From: Toxoplasma gondii ME49
Lineage: Eukaryota; Apicomplexa; Conoidasida; Eucoccidiorida; Sarcocystidae
Length of the DNA stretch: 64,000 bases
Direction: 5' to 3'
Assembly: GCF_000006565.2 (NCBI RefSeq)
Contig: NC_031478.1
Coordinates: forward strand, 727,874 to 791,873
Each line of letters opens with the position of its first letter. Within the stretch, counting starts at the first letter, position 1. A program made the translations under genes and the position numbers. The notes under the pieces are model-generated. The model did not search any database. It had not been told where the DNA came from and saw nothing but the letters and a program-made list of their open reading frames with translations. Shown here piece after piece: positions 31,439 to 43,613 of the stretch.

Positions 31439-32546
31439 TCAAGACTCGTGAATCACGAAAGCTAAAATTGTTTCCTTCTTCTGCACCTTCTCACAGAAGG
31501 CTCGGCATGTGCCGAACAGTCCTTCTCCCAGCAAAATCAACGCAACAGCGTCCCTGACGCCCCGGAACCTCGCGAGGCCCGGGATACTCACTGGCTTCTC
31601 GAAGAGTGCTTTTTCTGGGGGTTGTGCTCGTCCGACCGGTCTCGTTTTCTCCTCTCTCTTTCGTTTCTTCCGGCCTTCTTTGTCGTTTTTTCGTTGGAGG
31701 TGCATACCGAGGTCCCCTCCGGCAAAAACGCACGTGACCCTTCCACCTCTCGCACTCATCCACCCTTGCCTCCACAGAGCGAATGCGGGGCGAGGAACGC
31801 CCAAGAGAAAAGCCACAAAGCAACTGCAAGATGAACTCCACTGGAGGCAGACTTCACTGCGTACCTGAATGGTACTTTCCAGCACACTGTGCGGTGTGAA
31901 AAGTAATTCTGCTTCTCTGACCAGGCACTTGCATGTCCGCAGTATTCTCACAGGCTGCGCCACCAGGTGTGCCCCGCAGAAATACACTCGGCAAACAACC
32001 ACTCAACCATTCAGTTCTCCACATATATATATATATATGTATATATATGTATATGTATATACAAGGGCATACGAGCTCATATATATATATATATATATTT
32101 GGGGGTTTTCGCGTCCCGATTGTGCGTCTTGGAGTTCCGAGTGGCTGTTAGTGCGTTGCGTGCGGAGTCTACGCATGCCTTCTGGTTGTGTTGGGAATGC
32201 CGCTGAACCAGATATTTCATTATTAGCTTTTTTACAAGGCAGTTTATTTAAGAAATACATCTAATTAAACAGAATTGTTTTAATGTTCAGAAAAGCATAA
32301 ATAATGATATTGAGCGCCGCCCCTGCTGAGGCTGCTGTGCCAGCATACCGCAGAATCTGAGGCGTCTCAGAACTCCGCAGTCGTCACCAGCACTGGCGAG
32401 AGCCACCCCAAACTCCATCAGCAGAAAGAACGACAGGCCGACGCGCATGCGAACCCCCGCCTCTCTTTCCTTCCCGGACTCACACTGCAGCATGCGTCGG
32501 CGACACAGCTGCCGGGCGGCGGCGTTCGACCAAAAGCCGCAGAAGT
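31439..32546 (-). CDS. Exon chain of an unknown gene, 5' end unresolved
   Basis: Four minus-strand exons fit together in phase: 32546-32484, 31986-31865, 31614-31592 (only 23 nt) and 31553-31439 (TGA). Donors are GTGAGT, GTACGC and GTGAGT; acceptors are CACTCAG, GCCGAG (weak), CCCAG and CGTCAG. The joined product reads DFCGFWSNAAARQL at its start, then YFCGAHLVAQPVRILRTCKC, and ends FCEKVQKKETILAFVIHES. It starts in mid-codon, so an upstream exon with the start is missing, unless translation begins at the internal ATG (MLQ) at the end of the first listed exon. A TA tract and an AT-rich patch sit in the first intron. I do not recognise the family; the several Cys and the DAVALILLGEGLFG block are its main features. 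One weak acceptor keeps confidence modest. Confidence 0.4.
32022..32098. repeat. (TA)n microsatellite
   Basis: Interrupted TA dinucleotide tract, inside the first intron of the proposed minus-strand exon chain. Its plus and minus translations (YIYIYI) are not coding. Confidence 0.9.
32205..32312. other. AT-rich patch, possible mitochondrial DNA insertion (NUMT)
   Basis: About 110 bases that are roughly 70 percent A+T but not a simple repeat, abutting ordinary 50-55 percent GC DNA on both sides. Short organelle-derived insertions are frequent in Toxoplasma nuclear DNA. I cannot match it to a specific mitochondrial gene from memory, so this is a hypothesis only. Confidence 0.25.
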
Positions 32547-35107
32547 CTGAGTGGGGTGCACAGGGAGTGGACAACACAATGAAGCACGATAACAGGTTCG
32601 ACTGCGAACGCCGAAGGAGCGTCAGCCGTTGTCAGGGCTGGGAACGACGAAAAGGAGGAAATGCACGGTCGCATGTCGTCCTCCGCGTTCTGAGGATTTG
32701 TGCGTTTTTCAAATCCTCGTGGCAGGGTCATAGCACGCCGAGGTTCGCGAGAACGGAGTGTGTACAGAGATGGGGATCGGTGAGAGTCGAGGCAATCATG
32801 CGTAGGTGACGGCGTCTTGAGTTTTTAAACGGTTCGTCGAAGCACCGAGCTTCCTTGGTTCTTGCAGTGACGAAGGGAACAGATCTAGGCGACGACGGTG
32901 GCACAGCCAAACGTGTGACAGGGATTCGATGACGGGTCTCTCGCGGTGGCCGACTCCGAAATGCAAAGGGTATCGCTAGAGTGGCGCGCAGGGATGGACA
33001 CAGAGAAGCAGCTAAACACAGAGGCTGACACCGACAGAGCGAGAGAGACAGAGAAGCAGGTGGACATAGAGACAGAGAAGAGTGCGGTGACGCGAGGGAA
33101 AGAGGGACGTTTGACGAGACGAAGGGTGGGGAATCTTCAGAAAGAAACAGGCAGGTGTGTCACGGTAAAGGAAGAACAAGAGAGAACTTGAGAAAGGGAG
33201 AGACACGTAGCAGATATAACAGAGGAAGTCCGCCATCACGGGAAGACACTGAGAGCGACCTGGAAGGCATCTCCTCGCGACGGCGCTTTGGATGGAGTAC
33301 CCGAGCACATGGGAGAAAAAACGAGCAGAAGGCGCATGCGCCCATAGATGGGGCATTCACTCTGCGCGAAATGTTCCGTTTTCGAGGCGAGGAACGCCAG
33401 CGAAAAAAGTCGAGAAAGATGCGCCCGCGAGGTGTGTGGACGGAGAGTGGCAGGCTTCCTGTGCAGTTTCTCCGCTTCCTGTTTTCACGAAAAACTGAAC
33501 TTCGCTTCCGTTTCTGACACTCGCCTCGACGCCCTTTCAGCCACCAGTCAACGAATCTTCTCCAAGATTCAGGCCGAAAAAGACATGTTACCACATGTAT
33601 GCCCAGATATATTATATATATATACATATATATAACTCTGTGAGTGTGTATTGAACTACAAATATATATATATATATATATGTATATGTCTGTATGCATG
33701 CGTCTGTATGTATGTATGTGGGAAAGAGACCCGTATATGCATGTGTATGCGTATGTGAATATGCGTGCATGCCGAGAGCACACTGGTTATTCCCTCTTGT
33801 GTGTGTCTCTGTGCAAGGAGCTGAGACACCCTGTTGGATTTCTTTCTTTCTTCTCGGTTTCTGCTGCCTGTCGTTCGCTCGATCACCGCCGCATGCGGCG
33901 ATGGAGAAAATCCACTCCGTTTCCAAAAAAACGGAGGCCTCGCGAAAGAGAAAGGGGAAAGAGGAATGCGAGAGAAAAGAGTATTGAGTGTCTCTACTTC
34001 TAACGCGAGTCATCCTCGGTATCCTGTAGGACTGGCAATGAGCCATGCAACTTCAGCACAGCGTTTCTATCCATCGTAGATGAGAGAGAGAAAAAAGGCC
34101 GATCTCAGCCATGTATGGACTACCCTTGCCCACCCATGCAACTCCGTCGATGCGAGCTGCTGCGTTCTACATTCAAATAAGACAAAGGCATCAAACTGTA
34201 TGAATCATGTCGACGACTCAAGCCAACGCGCCTGTGTTCGAGACGCTTGTGCTTATACGCAGGCGCAGATGCATGCACAGACCTCTCGGTTGCGTGCGTT
34301 GTTTTTCGCAGGAAAGGAAAAGGAAAGGCCTAAAGAAGAGAGAGGGGAGTGAAGAAAGGTCGCCATCGAAAGAGAAGGCATAACAAGAGAGTGGAGAGAG
34401 ACCAGATAGGAGAGCGGGAGAGGAATGGAGAACGAAGGGAGAGAAAGAAGAGATACAAAGAAGAGACAAGAGACAGAGGAATCGACAGGGAGCGAGCGAA
34501 AGCGAAAAAGGTAAACCGAATGAAAGAGACAAGATGGGGGACAGGAAACAGAGAGATGTGAAGGCGCCCCCGTTCCACAGAATTCGGAACTTTGCAGAGA
34601 AGTGGATTAGTCACGAAGACAGCAGGACACACTAAAGTCTCTCTTTGTTCGGCGAAACGACACAAAAAGAACGTCAGGAAAAGGAGACAACGAAAAGACA
34701 AGGAAAGACCTCTCTGCCAGGCCTCGTGTACGCGTCTCCGCTGCTGTATGCATGCACGTTCCTGCCCTGTGCCCAATCTCTCTCTCTCCAGGCTTTGCCC
34801 ACAAAATCTTTTCATTCCTCTCTTTCACTCCATTCCTCCCGCAATGTCTCTCCGTGTTCGCTTCTCTCCTCCAGTCTCGTCGTATCCTTTCCTTCTTCTC
34901 ATTCTTGTCTCTTCCATCCCCCTTTCGGCCGTCTGTAGCCGTCCTTTCTCTCTCCTCGCTTCCGCTGCCTTCCTGCTTCCTTTTCAGCTTCTTTCGACAC
35001 CCGCTGCTTCGGTGCCCCAACCGTTACGTCCTTTGCGTCTTTCTCTCGCTCGGGCAAGGCGCATGCAGTTAGATTTAACTTCCACGCTCTGCCGGGCGCT
35101 CGCGACG
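32547..35107. other. Spacer with microsatellite, no supportable gene
   Basis: Between the unknown exon chain and the 3' end of the small Tim gene. It holds a (TA)n/(TG)n tract at 33,605-33,682 and purine-rich GAGA-type stretches at 32,990-33,190 and 34,340-34,560, whose Glu/Arg/Lys translations are compositional artefacts. A short minus frame from ATG 32,731 (MTLPRGFEKRTNPQNAEDDM) could be the missing first exon of the chain to its left, but the splice phase does not match. Confidence 0.35.
33605..33682. repeat. (TA)n / (TG)n microsatellite
   Basis: TA dinucleotide runs followed by TGTATG-type repeats extending weakly to about 33,770. Non-coding. Confidence 0.85.
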
Positions 35108-36570
35108 TTACAAGCCTGTTCCCGACGGCGGAAAGTTCTGCCGCATTTCCACGGTCGCTTGGTGCACAATCTCGTTCGCCTCGTACCTGAAGAAGGGGCA
35201 GACAGAGGAAGGAGACAATAGACAGAGAGAGAGCCGAGCAGAGACAATCGATAAAAAAAGAGTGCAGCAGAAGAGACGAAACAGCGACAGAGGGTGGACA
35301 CAGATGCGAGAGAGAGGAGATACCGTAGAGAGAGAGGAGATACCGTAGCGAGAGAGGAGATACCGTAGAGAGAGAGGAGATACCGTACAGAGAGAGAAGA
35401 TACCGTCGAGAGGCGGGGAAGCCGAGAGCGACGGTGAAAACGAGGCGCGGACAGCGAGGAAAGAGAACCAGAGAACAGGGAAGGAGGACCGACGAGGACG
35501 ACGCGACATGCAGAGACATAATTAAAAGCAGAGAAATGATGAGAAGCCAGAGAAAAGCGAAGACGAGAAAGCGAGACACAGGACTCACATTCTGTCCATG
35601 CATTTCGCGAGGCAGACATGGTCGCTCTTCGAGAGTTCGCTGTAGAATTTGTTAGAGGGGAAACATTTCTTGAAACATGTTTTGTGAACTTGCTGCAGAA
35701 ACAATGTAGACAGAGAAACCTGAGATTTTATGAAAACTCCCGAAGCCACAAGTCTTTCGACCCAATCCTTCTGTCGCACTCTCCGCGAGCGCGGAACTGT
35801 CTGTACACCTCCCGGGCCTTCCACCATTCTCAGTCTGCGTTTCGCCGGCGGACCAGCCTACGAAAGAAACTTCTCGATGAGATCTGGAATGCCGTTTCCA
35901 GTCAACAGAGTGCGACTGCGTTGGCCGACATGGCGAAGATGAAACTTGTTTCTCAAAAGAGTGGAGCTCCCGGGGCAAGAGTAACACTGAAAAATGACCT
36001 TCAGAAGAATCCGACTAACGTCAAGGTTTAACAGTGCGTCGCGTTTGAGGAGCGCCTCTTCTCTTGAAGGTAAAAGGATGCTCCAAGACTTCGACCAGGT
36101 TGAAGAACCTTTTACTGGGAAGGGGGGTGAAAGACAACCTCCCAACTCTGCCTCCCTTCCACCATCCTGCTGTTCTCTTCAGTCTTTTCTGTGTCTATTA
36201 CCTTGCCCTTCTGATCTCATTTCCGCGCTTTCTCCTTCGGTATCTCCGCCACCATTCCTCTCGACGAATCGGCAAAAACCGAGAGTTCACCACTCTCTCT
36301 GACGTCGCCCATCCTAGTTCCTTTTGCTCTTTCTCCTGCCTTCTCCCCACCCCCGTTGTCTCCTTTCCCTCCTCTCTCTCCTTCTCCGCTTCTGCGTCCC
36401 CTTCCTTCTTTCTTTTCTCTTCTTCCTTCTCGTTTTCTTGCCTGGTTCAGAGCCTGGATGAGGAGGAGTTTGACGAGTTGCTGCGCCTCGACGCCGCTGT
36501 CGCCCTGCCCGGAGAAGCCACTGGCTCCCTCGCCGCTGGAGAGCGACGAGTTCTCGCTACTGCCGAACAT
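35108..36570 (-). CDS. TIM13: Small Tim chaperone, Tim13 type, 103 aa, three exons
   Basis: Exons: 36570-36442 (ATG at 36570), 35692-35589, 35186-35108 (TAA); total 312 nt. Small Tims are intermembrane-space chaperones that carry hydrophobic precursors to the TIM22 complex. The diagnostic twin CX3C motif is present: CFKKC at residues 48-52 and CLAKC at 69-73, 16 residues apart, within the family range. The next residues, MDRMYEANEIVHQ, resemble Tim13 (CMDRYMDAW) more than Tim9 or Tim10. The N-terminal helix EAQQLVKLLLIQALNQ precedes the first motif, as it should. Intron 1 uses a GC donor (CAG|GCAAGA at 36441) with a TTTCTGCAG acceptor; intron 2 is GTGAGT to CTTCAG and contains the 20-bp tandem repeat. 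The exon 1 link depends on accepting the GC-AG intron. The Tim8/Tim13 distinction needs alignment. Confidence 0.7.
35307..35405. repeat. 20-bp tandem repeat, five copies
   Basis: The unit ACCGTAGAGAGAGAGGAGAT occurs five times with one to three changes. It lies wholly within intron 2 of the small Tim gene, so copy-number change would alter intron length, not protein. Confidence 0.9.
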
Positions 36571-38293
36571 GGGGAAAAAGGAGGAAAGGGAAAGACGGAG
36601 ATGAAAAGCTACAACGAACAGAGAGACTCGACGACGGGTGGAAAACGGCGCCGAGCGGTCTCGCGGGGGCAGGCTTGCGACACCGAGTCGGGAGAGGACC
36701 AGGAACGCAGGTGGAATGGAGAAGCGAGAAACAAAGAGAGTCCGAAGGAGCAAGAAGAGCGTCTGATTCTTGTTGAGAGCAGCGAGGAGCGTTTATTTGG
36801 GGAGAAGGAAGCGGCAGAAAAGCAGGGACTGCGAGCGGCAAGTTCGGCGTACAGATGCCGCAGAGATGCCTCAGGAGACTCGAGAGGAGCAAGCGGAAGA
36901 GGGTGAAATCTCGCGGTCGGCTGTCGTTCTCTGCAGAAAAAATCTGGCAACTGCGAACGACGCGAAGGCGGGAGCCAAGTGACGGGGAAGCAGACGCCGG
37001 ATAAGTAGAGCTCTTCGACGCTCTCGGGTGTACGGACACTGGAGTTGATCGCGAAGCGAAGAAGAGAAGCGAGGTCGGAAACACAGGAAAAAAGGAGATT
37101 CAAATTGCTCAGAAAGTCGCTCGACCTTACGAAGCACACTCGCGCATGCAGCGTCGGTTTTGCGGGGCGAGAAAATTTCGCGACCGCGTCGTCGGAGGGC
37201 AGCATGCGAGCGCGCCCTCTCGTAGGGGGGAGAGAGGCTCTTCGCTTTTCGGTGGAAACAGATGGACAGTTGTGACCCAGAAAGACGACAACATACGCGT
37301 TTCAGAGGTCGAGTTTGATGAGTTTCTCTTTCGCTGCCTTTGCTGCATTTGGAGAACTTTTTCCTCCGCGAGACTCCTCGAACGAGCAACTAACCACCAC
37401 GCACAGCGCGAGAACGCTGCGAGACACACCGGTGGCTGAAGGGCGCCTTCTTTGCGCGAGGAAAGCACAGGGAACAAGTTAATTCCTATTGTGTTTTCAT
37501 CTCTGCTTGCACTTGCCTCTCTGTGTTTCTCGTTCTTCCATTCGCCTGCCTTTCTACCGCTTGAAAGTCTTTTCCGACATCCACGTCTCGTTCCTGTTCT
37601 TCTGTCCTCTCTTCAGCGAAAGCGCCTCTCTCGCAGTGACGACCCTGCATCTTTCTTCCCCGGCCTCCTCCCGATCTCCTTTCTCGAGTTTGCCTTCTTC
37701 CTTGCGTTTTTCTCCTCCCTTTCTTCACTTTTCCTTCTTGCTTCTCTTCTGTCCTCCACTTTCCTCGCGGAAATCGCCGGCCTCTCCATCCTGCTTCGGC
37801 TGGTTCGCGACGCGCCCTCGACTTCCTCCGCCCTCTCCACCTGCTTCCTTGTAGCTCGGGAAGAAGAGAACAAAGGAGACAAAGCTGAGAGTTAGAGGAG
37901 ACGAAGGAACGCAGCGTGATAGATCCACAGTCGCACTTCCTTCTCTTGGGCGGAGGTAGCAGACAGCGAGCGGAGCGGAGCCAGTACGTCGAGCAGAATA
38001 GAGGATTGAAGGCTCTTCCTTTGCCTCACAAACGAGCGAGGGAGAAGCCGAGCAAGCAGCGACAGGGAGAGCTGCGTCGCATGTGCGTATTCTGTCTTGG
38101 CGCGCTCGGCTGAGGCGCGCACCTCGGGTGTACGTACACCTCGCGACGTCTCCGAGTCCGCGCGGTCTTGCCCCTGTCCTCGACGACGAAGGAGGACTGT
38201 CTGAAAGACGCGCCTCTGGATCTCCTTTCTCGTCGATTCCTGGAGAGCAGTCGCCTCCCGTGGTTCCGAAACAGACAGTCGAGAAGTCCGACA
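36571..38293. promoter_or_regulatory. Divergent upstream region of the small Tim gene and mS23
   Basis: 1.7 kb separates the ATGs of two mitochondrial-protein genes that point away from each other. A perfect palindrome copy, GGTGTACGTACACC, lies at 38127-38140, about 155 bases upstream of the mS23 start, and a variant at 37027. A pyrimidine-rich block occupies 37,480-37,850 on the plus strand. The plus-strand frame ending at 36,906 is the antisense of the Tim exon and leader, not a gene. Confidence 0.45.
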
Positions 38294-41200
38294 ATGGGGA
38301 AGGGCGCCGTTCATGTAAGCTCCTGTCGACGCCCAACGCGTCCAGCGCGCGCGCAACTGGCTCTCCATGCTCGTGTCTCCCGCGCGTCTCAAGTGTGTGT
38401 GTCTAGAAAGGTAGCGCCGACTGTGTGCATGCGCAATTCAATACTCTCGAAGCTCTCTTCAGCAGTCCCTGAAGGCTGTGGTGTGACAGCGCTCACGAAA
38501 AACTTGAGTCTCTGCATCTCTTAACCGAATTCTGGAACTCTCTGGACCCTGGACACTCCACAGTCTCGGTGCTGGCCTTCGAGATCCTGTTCGGAATCGC
38601 GAGTCGCAGGTTGTTTATCCGTAACTCTCCGATTTCTGTACAAGGATATGGCCTCGTTTCGCCTCTGCCTCCCTCCTCGAGACCGACATAGACACCCCCG
38701 TCTCAGGTCTCTGCGAATGCCACAGTGCACCTCCACACTCGCTTCGTACATGGTCGCATGGGAGGAACTCGTAGAACGAAGACTGTCAAGCTCCCTCTCG
38801 AGATCTCCCCTCTTTTGCAAGTCGCCATCTGCGCAGACGCCTCCCGTTATTTCTTCTCTTTCGCTGCTCCTCTCCTGTAGAGAGCGTTGTCTCCCTACTC
38901 CTGCTCGTCAGCCTGAGGCACTGCCTTTCTGTCTCCGCTGCCGTCGTGTCTGCGTTTCTCGGTCAGGACTGCGGCTACGTAAAGAGACTCCCCTGTGCTG
39001 CTTTTTTTGGTGGGCGCGCTGCCTGTGAATACGGCGCTGCGAACGCGGTTTCTTTTCTCTGTTTCGCAGTACACAGGGACGAACTTCCGACGCGTCCAGA
39101 GGCTGGACATCGTCGACCGCATGCGCGCACTGGTGGCGCAGGGCCTCGTCGACGCGCCTCTCTGGCTGAGCGCCGCGGAACGAGCGCCGCCGATGGAGCT
39201 TTCGAACCTCAAGTTGATGGACAGAAAGGTTCAGTAAGGAAAAGCCGAGACGAAAACCGCGAGAAAACGAGAAGACAAGACGCGAGGAACAGGGACTGAC
39301 CCGCAGAGCAGTGGTGGAGAGGCGACTCACGCGGTCTGTGTGTGTATGCGTCGAGGCTCCAGTACGAAGAAGCAGAGATTTTATCAGAAGGGAGAAACAG
39401 AACGGAGAGGAAGTACAGACGCTCCAGACGAATTGGTGGAGCGAGGCGTCGGAACATGCCGCTCTACCGAGAAGAAGGAGATGGGTGTTCGGACGGCTCA
39501 AGAAGGAGAGAAGACCGTGCAGAACTCATGCAGCATGCAGATGCGTAGAGACAGGATGAGAAGAAGAGACACGAGAAAGAGGAGAGGGAAACGAAGAAGG
39601 AGGCAGGCGAAGGCAGCGATGACGTCGGAGCCAATACAAGGAAGAGTTCAGTTCTTAAAGCTTTCGAAAGACTTCCGCTGTCTCGAGGGACGTCGCCTTA
39701 CTCACAAACTCCAAAGTGGTTCTCGCGCGGGATCCAGTTCGTCTTCGACTGTTGGGCGGAGCTCACTTGATTTTGCGAGCGGGAGAGAGAGATGATGAAG
39801 AGTCTCTCCCGGTTTTCTCTTGTCTTTGTTTTTGGGGGCAAATATGTCTTTCGTTCTTGTGTCACTCTCCCCATCGAACCTTTGCCTTTTGTCTGCATTT
39901 TCTCCAGCAACAAGTACCTCTCCCTGACCCAGGCAGTGCTGAAGAAGTATCCGAACATGCGCTTTCAAGACTGCTACGTCGACGGCAACGATTGGAGCAA
40001 GGGTGAGGAAGAAAGAGACACCACAGAAGATGAGAGAATTCGCAAACAAGAAAAGGCAGAACAAGGAGCCACTGGGACGGAGAGACAGGCGAATAGAGGA
40101 GTAGAAGACCAGACGAGATACACGGCAGTTCGGGGAAGAAGAGGAAGAAGAAGTCTGCTCTCCTTTCTTTCCTCTTCGTTCGTCGCGAGCTGCGTCGCGT
40201 CCCTTCGGTGCGCGCCTCTGTTCGCTCACTTGCGCTTTTTGCTCGGTCTTTCTTCCGTTTACTCGAAATGTGTGTTTCGTCACTTTTTTCCTTTTTGTTC
40301 CCTTGCCTTTGCTTTCTTCTCTCTATTTGCCTTGTTTCTTCGCTGTCCTTTGCCGCCCTTTGATTGCTTTCCTTGCTCCATTTCTTCGTCCTTTCCTTTT
40401 ACTTCTCTAGCTTTTATTTCTCCTGCTTCTTTTTTGCTCGTTTCGTCCTCTTTTTCTTGGTGCGCCTTTATACGCTCTGTCTTCTCTCGCCTCGTTCTTC
40501 GTTTTGCTGTTTTAGGCAACGACTCCTACCGCGCAGATCACCCTGTCATGCAGTTTGTGGCCTTGCAGCTGCGCCTGATGAATTTGGGCCTGGACAGACA
40601 TGCGGCCTTTCGAGAGGTCCGTCTCGCGAAGAACGAAACGCCCATCTTTTTCAGCAGATGCACAGATCTAAAAATGCATCTGTTTTCATCTTTCGACTCG
40701 CGGTCCATCGCTTTATGTGAATCCACCGAAAGTGTCAGTCAGTCTGTGTGATGTGTGTGCGTCTTTCTATCTCTCTCTGTCATTTAGCTGTTCTCTCTCT
40801 GCGAAGTGACCGGTTAAGCTTCCCGCGCCGAAGCTGCTGCGTCCTTCTCTCTTCTCTCTCTGTCTTCGTCTCTTCGTCTTCTCTGCCTCCCTCGGTTTCG
40901 CTCTCTCCTCTGGCTCTGTCTTCGTCTCTCTCTCCGCTGTCTTCCTTCTCTCCCCCGTCCTGTGCTCCTCCCTCCGCTCTGTGCGTCCGTGGTTTCTTCT
41001 GCTTCGCCTCTGCCTCATCGGCTGCCCGCCTCGTCGCTTCCTCGGCTGCTCCTGCAGGCGGAGCAAGCGTTTTACGCTCGACGCATGCAGCTGGAAAAAC
41101 AGCAGAAGCTGAACATGGCCGCCGCAGTCGTCGCCGCCGCCGCTCGCGACCCCTCGGCCTTCGCGCGGCGGCCCGGGAGCAGAGGCCAAGGTGGATCTGT

Positions 41201-42612
41201 TCCCTCCAGCAGTCTCCCCAGACTCACAGCTATGGGACTGGGCGACGTCCAGCCTCTCTTCACTTCTGGACAAGCTTACTGGCAGGTGCGCAGAAAAACG
41301 TGCGTCCTCAAAAATCCTAAAATACTTCTTTTTATGTACAAATATATACATATACATATACATATATATATATATATATATACACATATATATATATATA
41401 TATGTATTTATATTATATTTATATGTATATTTATGAGTATATGTATATATGTAAAGAAATATATATGCATATGTATAATGCCTCTGTCTGTTTCCAAATG
41501 ACATGCAATTCAGATGTATGCGGATGCACAGCGTGTACACGTATGTGTGTGTAAAGCATATATATACAAATGTTTATAAATATACATGTTTATGTATCTT
41601 TCTAGCAGCATCCAAGACGAGTGTTAAACATATACACATGTGGAGACTGTCTCTTGATCTGTGCAGTTTGAAATAGCGAAAAGTCAAGCAAATCACCTCC
41701 TTCGCATTCGCAGCGTGCTCAGGTGAGAGAACGAGAAGGGTGCCTTTTGCAGCTGCGTGCCTTTTTGAGAGATCTTTTCTCGTTTCCTTTTCCCTATTGC
41801 GTTCTTCCTTTTCACTCACAGCGCTGCGAGGACCTTTGTGCCGTTGTCTGTCTATCTCCTCTATCTGTCTGTCTCTACGACCCTTGTGTGACTATCACCT
41901 TTCCTTCCCTGGGCGCAGCTTTCTTGCGCCTCCTCTCTCTGTCACTCTCTCCAAACCCAGGGCCTGTCCGAGGTGGAAATGCATCTTTCTCGAGCTTGTC
42001 TCGCGCATCTGCTCCTTGTCTTTGTCATTTTCCGCCCAACACTCCGGACCTTGCGCTCGATAAATGAATGCCTCTCTCCGATTCGTTTTCCCCTTTCCTC
42101 ACCATTGCTTCTTCCTCCCTTTCTCCTCCTTACTGCCTCGCAGGCGTATGAAAGCTCAAGCAGAAGCCGCTGCTCAACAGGAAGCCGAAAGTCCTTCCTC
42201 TTCTCCTCCGCCTTCCCCTTCTTCTCCTTCTGCTGCTGCTTCGCCGTCTCCTCGGCCTTCACGACGGGGAGCAAATGGCTTGCAGTCTTTGCGGCAGCGT
42301 GCATTTTCTCTTTCAGAGCGACAGCGTCGCGCCTCTCTCCTGGGCCAGCGCTCGCAGGCTGAAGAGGCTTCACCGCTCTCTTCTCTCGCGGCTCGTTCTT
42401 CAGTTTCTTCGACAGCCTCTGGAGGCGACCAGCGAGACAGCGAAGGCAGCGCCGAAAGGGGGAGAGAACTGTCAGAGCGGGCAAGCCTTTCCGGGGAAGA
42501 GGAAGAGTTGGAAGAGGGGGAGTACCTCGCAGAGCCCATAGACGAGGAGGCGATGATGAGATGGTTTGACGCAGGAGAGGAAGAGTTCGATGGGGACGAA
42601 GATCGCGACTAG
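38294..42612 (+). CDS. mS23: Mitochondrial ribosomal protein mS23, 377 aa, seven exons
   Basis: Exons: 38294-38314, 39070-39233, 39908-40002, 40516-40616, 41058-41285, 41667-41722, 42144-42612 (TAG); total 1,134 nt, all phases consistent. mS23 is a small-subunit mitoribosomal protein. The family signature is at the N-terminus: [19 protein letters not shown], then [25 protein letters not shown], matching the LVRAG-xxx-PLW-xxx-PP block of animal mS23. A second conserved block spans about 85-145 ([52 protein letters not shown]). Residues 222-377 are a low-complexity acidic Ser/Glu extension absent from animal homologues. The first exon encodes only seven residues, ending at a GTAAGC donor. The donor of exon 4 (GTCCGT) is the weakest junction. 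Intron 5 holds a (TA)n tract; intron 4 is strongly pyrimidine-rich. It faces the small Tim gene across a shared upstream region. Confidence 0.7.
41338..41480. repeat. (TA)n microsatellite in mS23 intron 5
   Basis: About 140 bases of interrupted TA dinucleotides, contained within the intron 41,286-41,666. Confidence 0.9.
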
Positions 42613-43070
42613 TCCAGAGTGAATGAATTGAACTTCTAGAGTCTCGACAGATTCCTGGGAGCTCCGTTCTGCGCGTATTCATCCGGCCCGCCTAAACGAC
42701 TGTACAACTCTTTGATAGAGACACCTGCGTCGTCTCGCGCTTTCTCTTCTGCAAGATACTCGTCCTTGCACCCCGGAGAAAAATCTCTCCAGGGGCAACT
42801 GCCCCCCAGCCTATCATGCACTCATCTATTTAAATGTCCATATACACGCACATATATATGCATATAAATATATATATATATATATTCCTCCAGTATGCAC
42901 CGCTCCTCTGTCTATTAACATGCATTTCTATCCACCCTGATACATTAACTGTGCCTGAACGTAAAACAGGATTCTGCATGCATCGCATCTTCTGCGTACG
43001 CTCCTGTGCACTCGCGAAACTCTTTTCCGTCCAGATGGACTTGTATAGTTTTCTCTATCTAAATATATAG

Positions 43071-43134
43071 ATCTCCATATAAACCTATGTAGGTATAGGC
43101 ATATCTCCATATAAACCTATGTAGGTATAGGCAT
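43071..43134. repeat. 32-bp direct tandem duplication
   Basis: Two head-to-tail perfect copies of a 32-bp unit beginning ATCTCCATATAAACCTATGT, followed by a partial third (ATGTATAGGCAT). Confidence 0.85.
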
Positions 43135-43486
43135 ATGTATAGGCATACGTAGATATGAAAAATTGTATTTCCACAAAAATATGTCCTTTGCTTGTGTATT
43201 GATGAGGGGCGCAAGCGAATGTGTCCGGCACTGTCAAGCGTCGCCTGGTTCGGCGTCTGCATGCGCCCTCGCGTAGTTCGCGTTTGTTCGACAGACGCAG
43301 AAAGCTCCCGCTTTTCAGACGGAGAGAGAAACAATTCGAGAAAAAAAAACCTGAGATTTCCTTTTTGACGGCTCACAGCCACGCGGGACTCTTCCAGCAG
43401 CACACACACACAACCTCCAGCCGCTGAAACAGTTTCTCTCACTGTCGACCCACCTGCATGCGTATATACCAATATGCATTCACATA

Positions 43487-43491
43487 AATAC

Positions 43492-43531
<40 letters not shown>

Positions 43532-43582
43532 TTATATGTATATATATATATTTATATGTATATATATATATTTATATATATT

Positions 43583-43613
<31 letters not shown>

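Noticed and set aside
35618..36031. 137-codon plus-strand frame
   Set aside because: It overlaps the twin-Cys exon and intron of the small Tim gene on the opposite strand, whose motif evidence is decisive.
36064..36906. 280-codon plus-strand frame with an acidic stretch (SLDEEEFDELLRLD)
   Set aside because: It is exactly antisense to the small Tim first exon (the helix before the CX3C motif), which fits the family.
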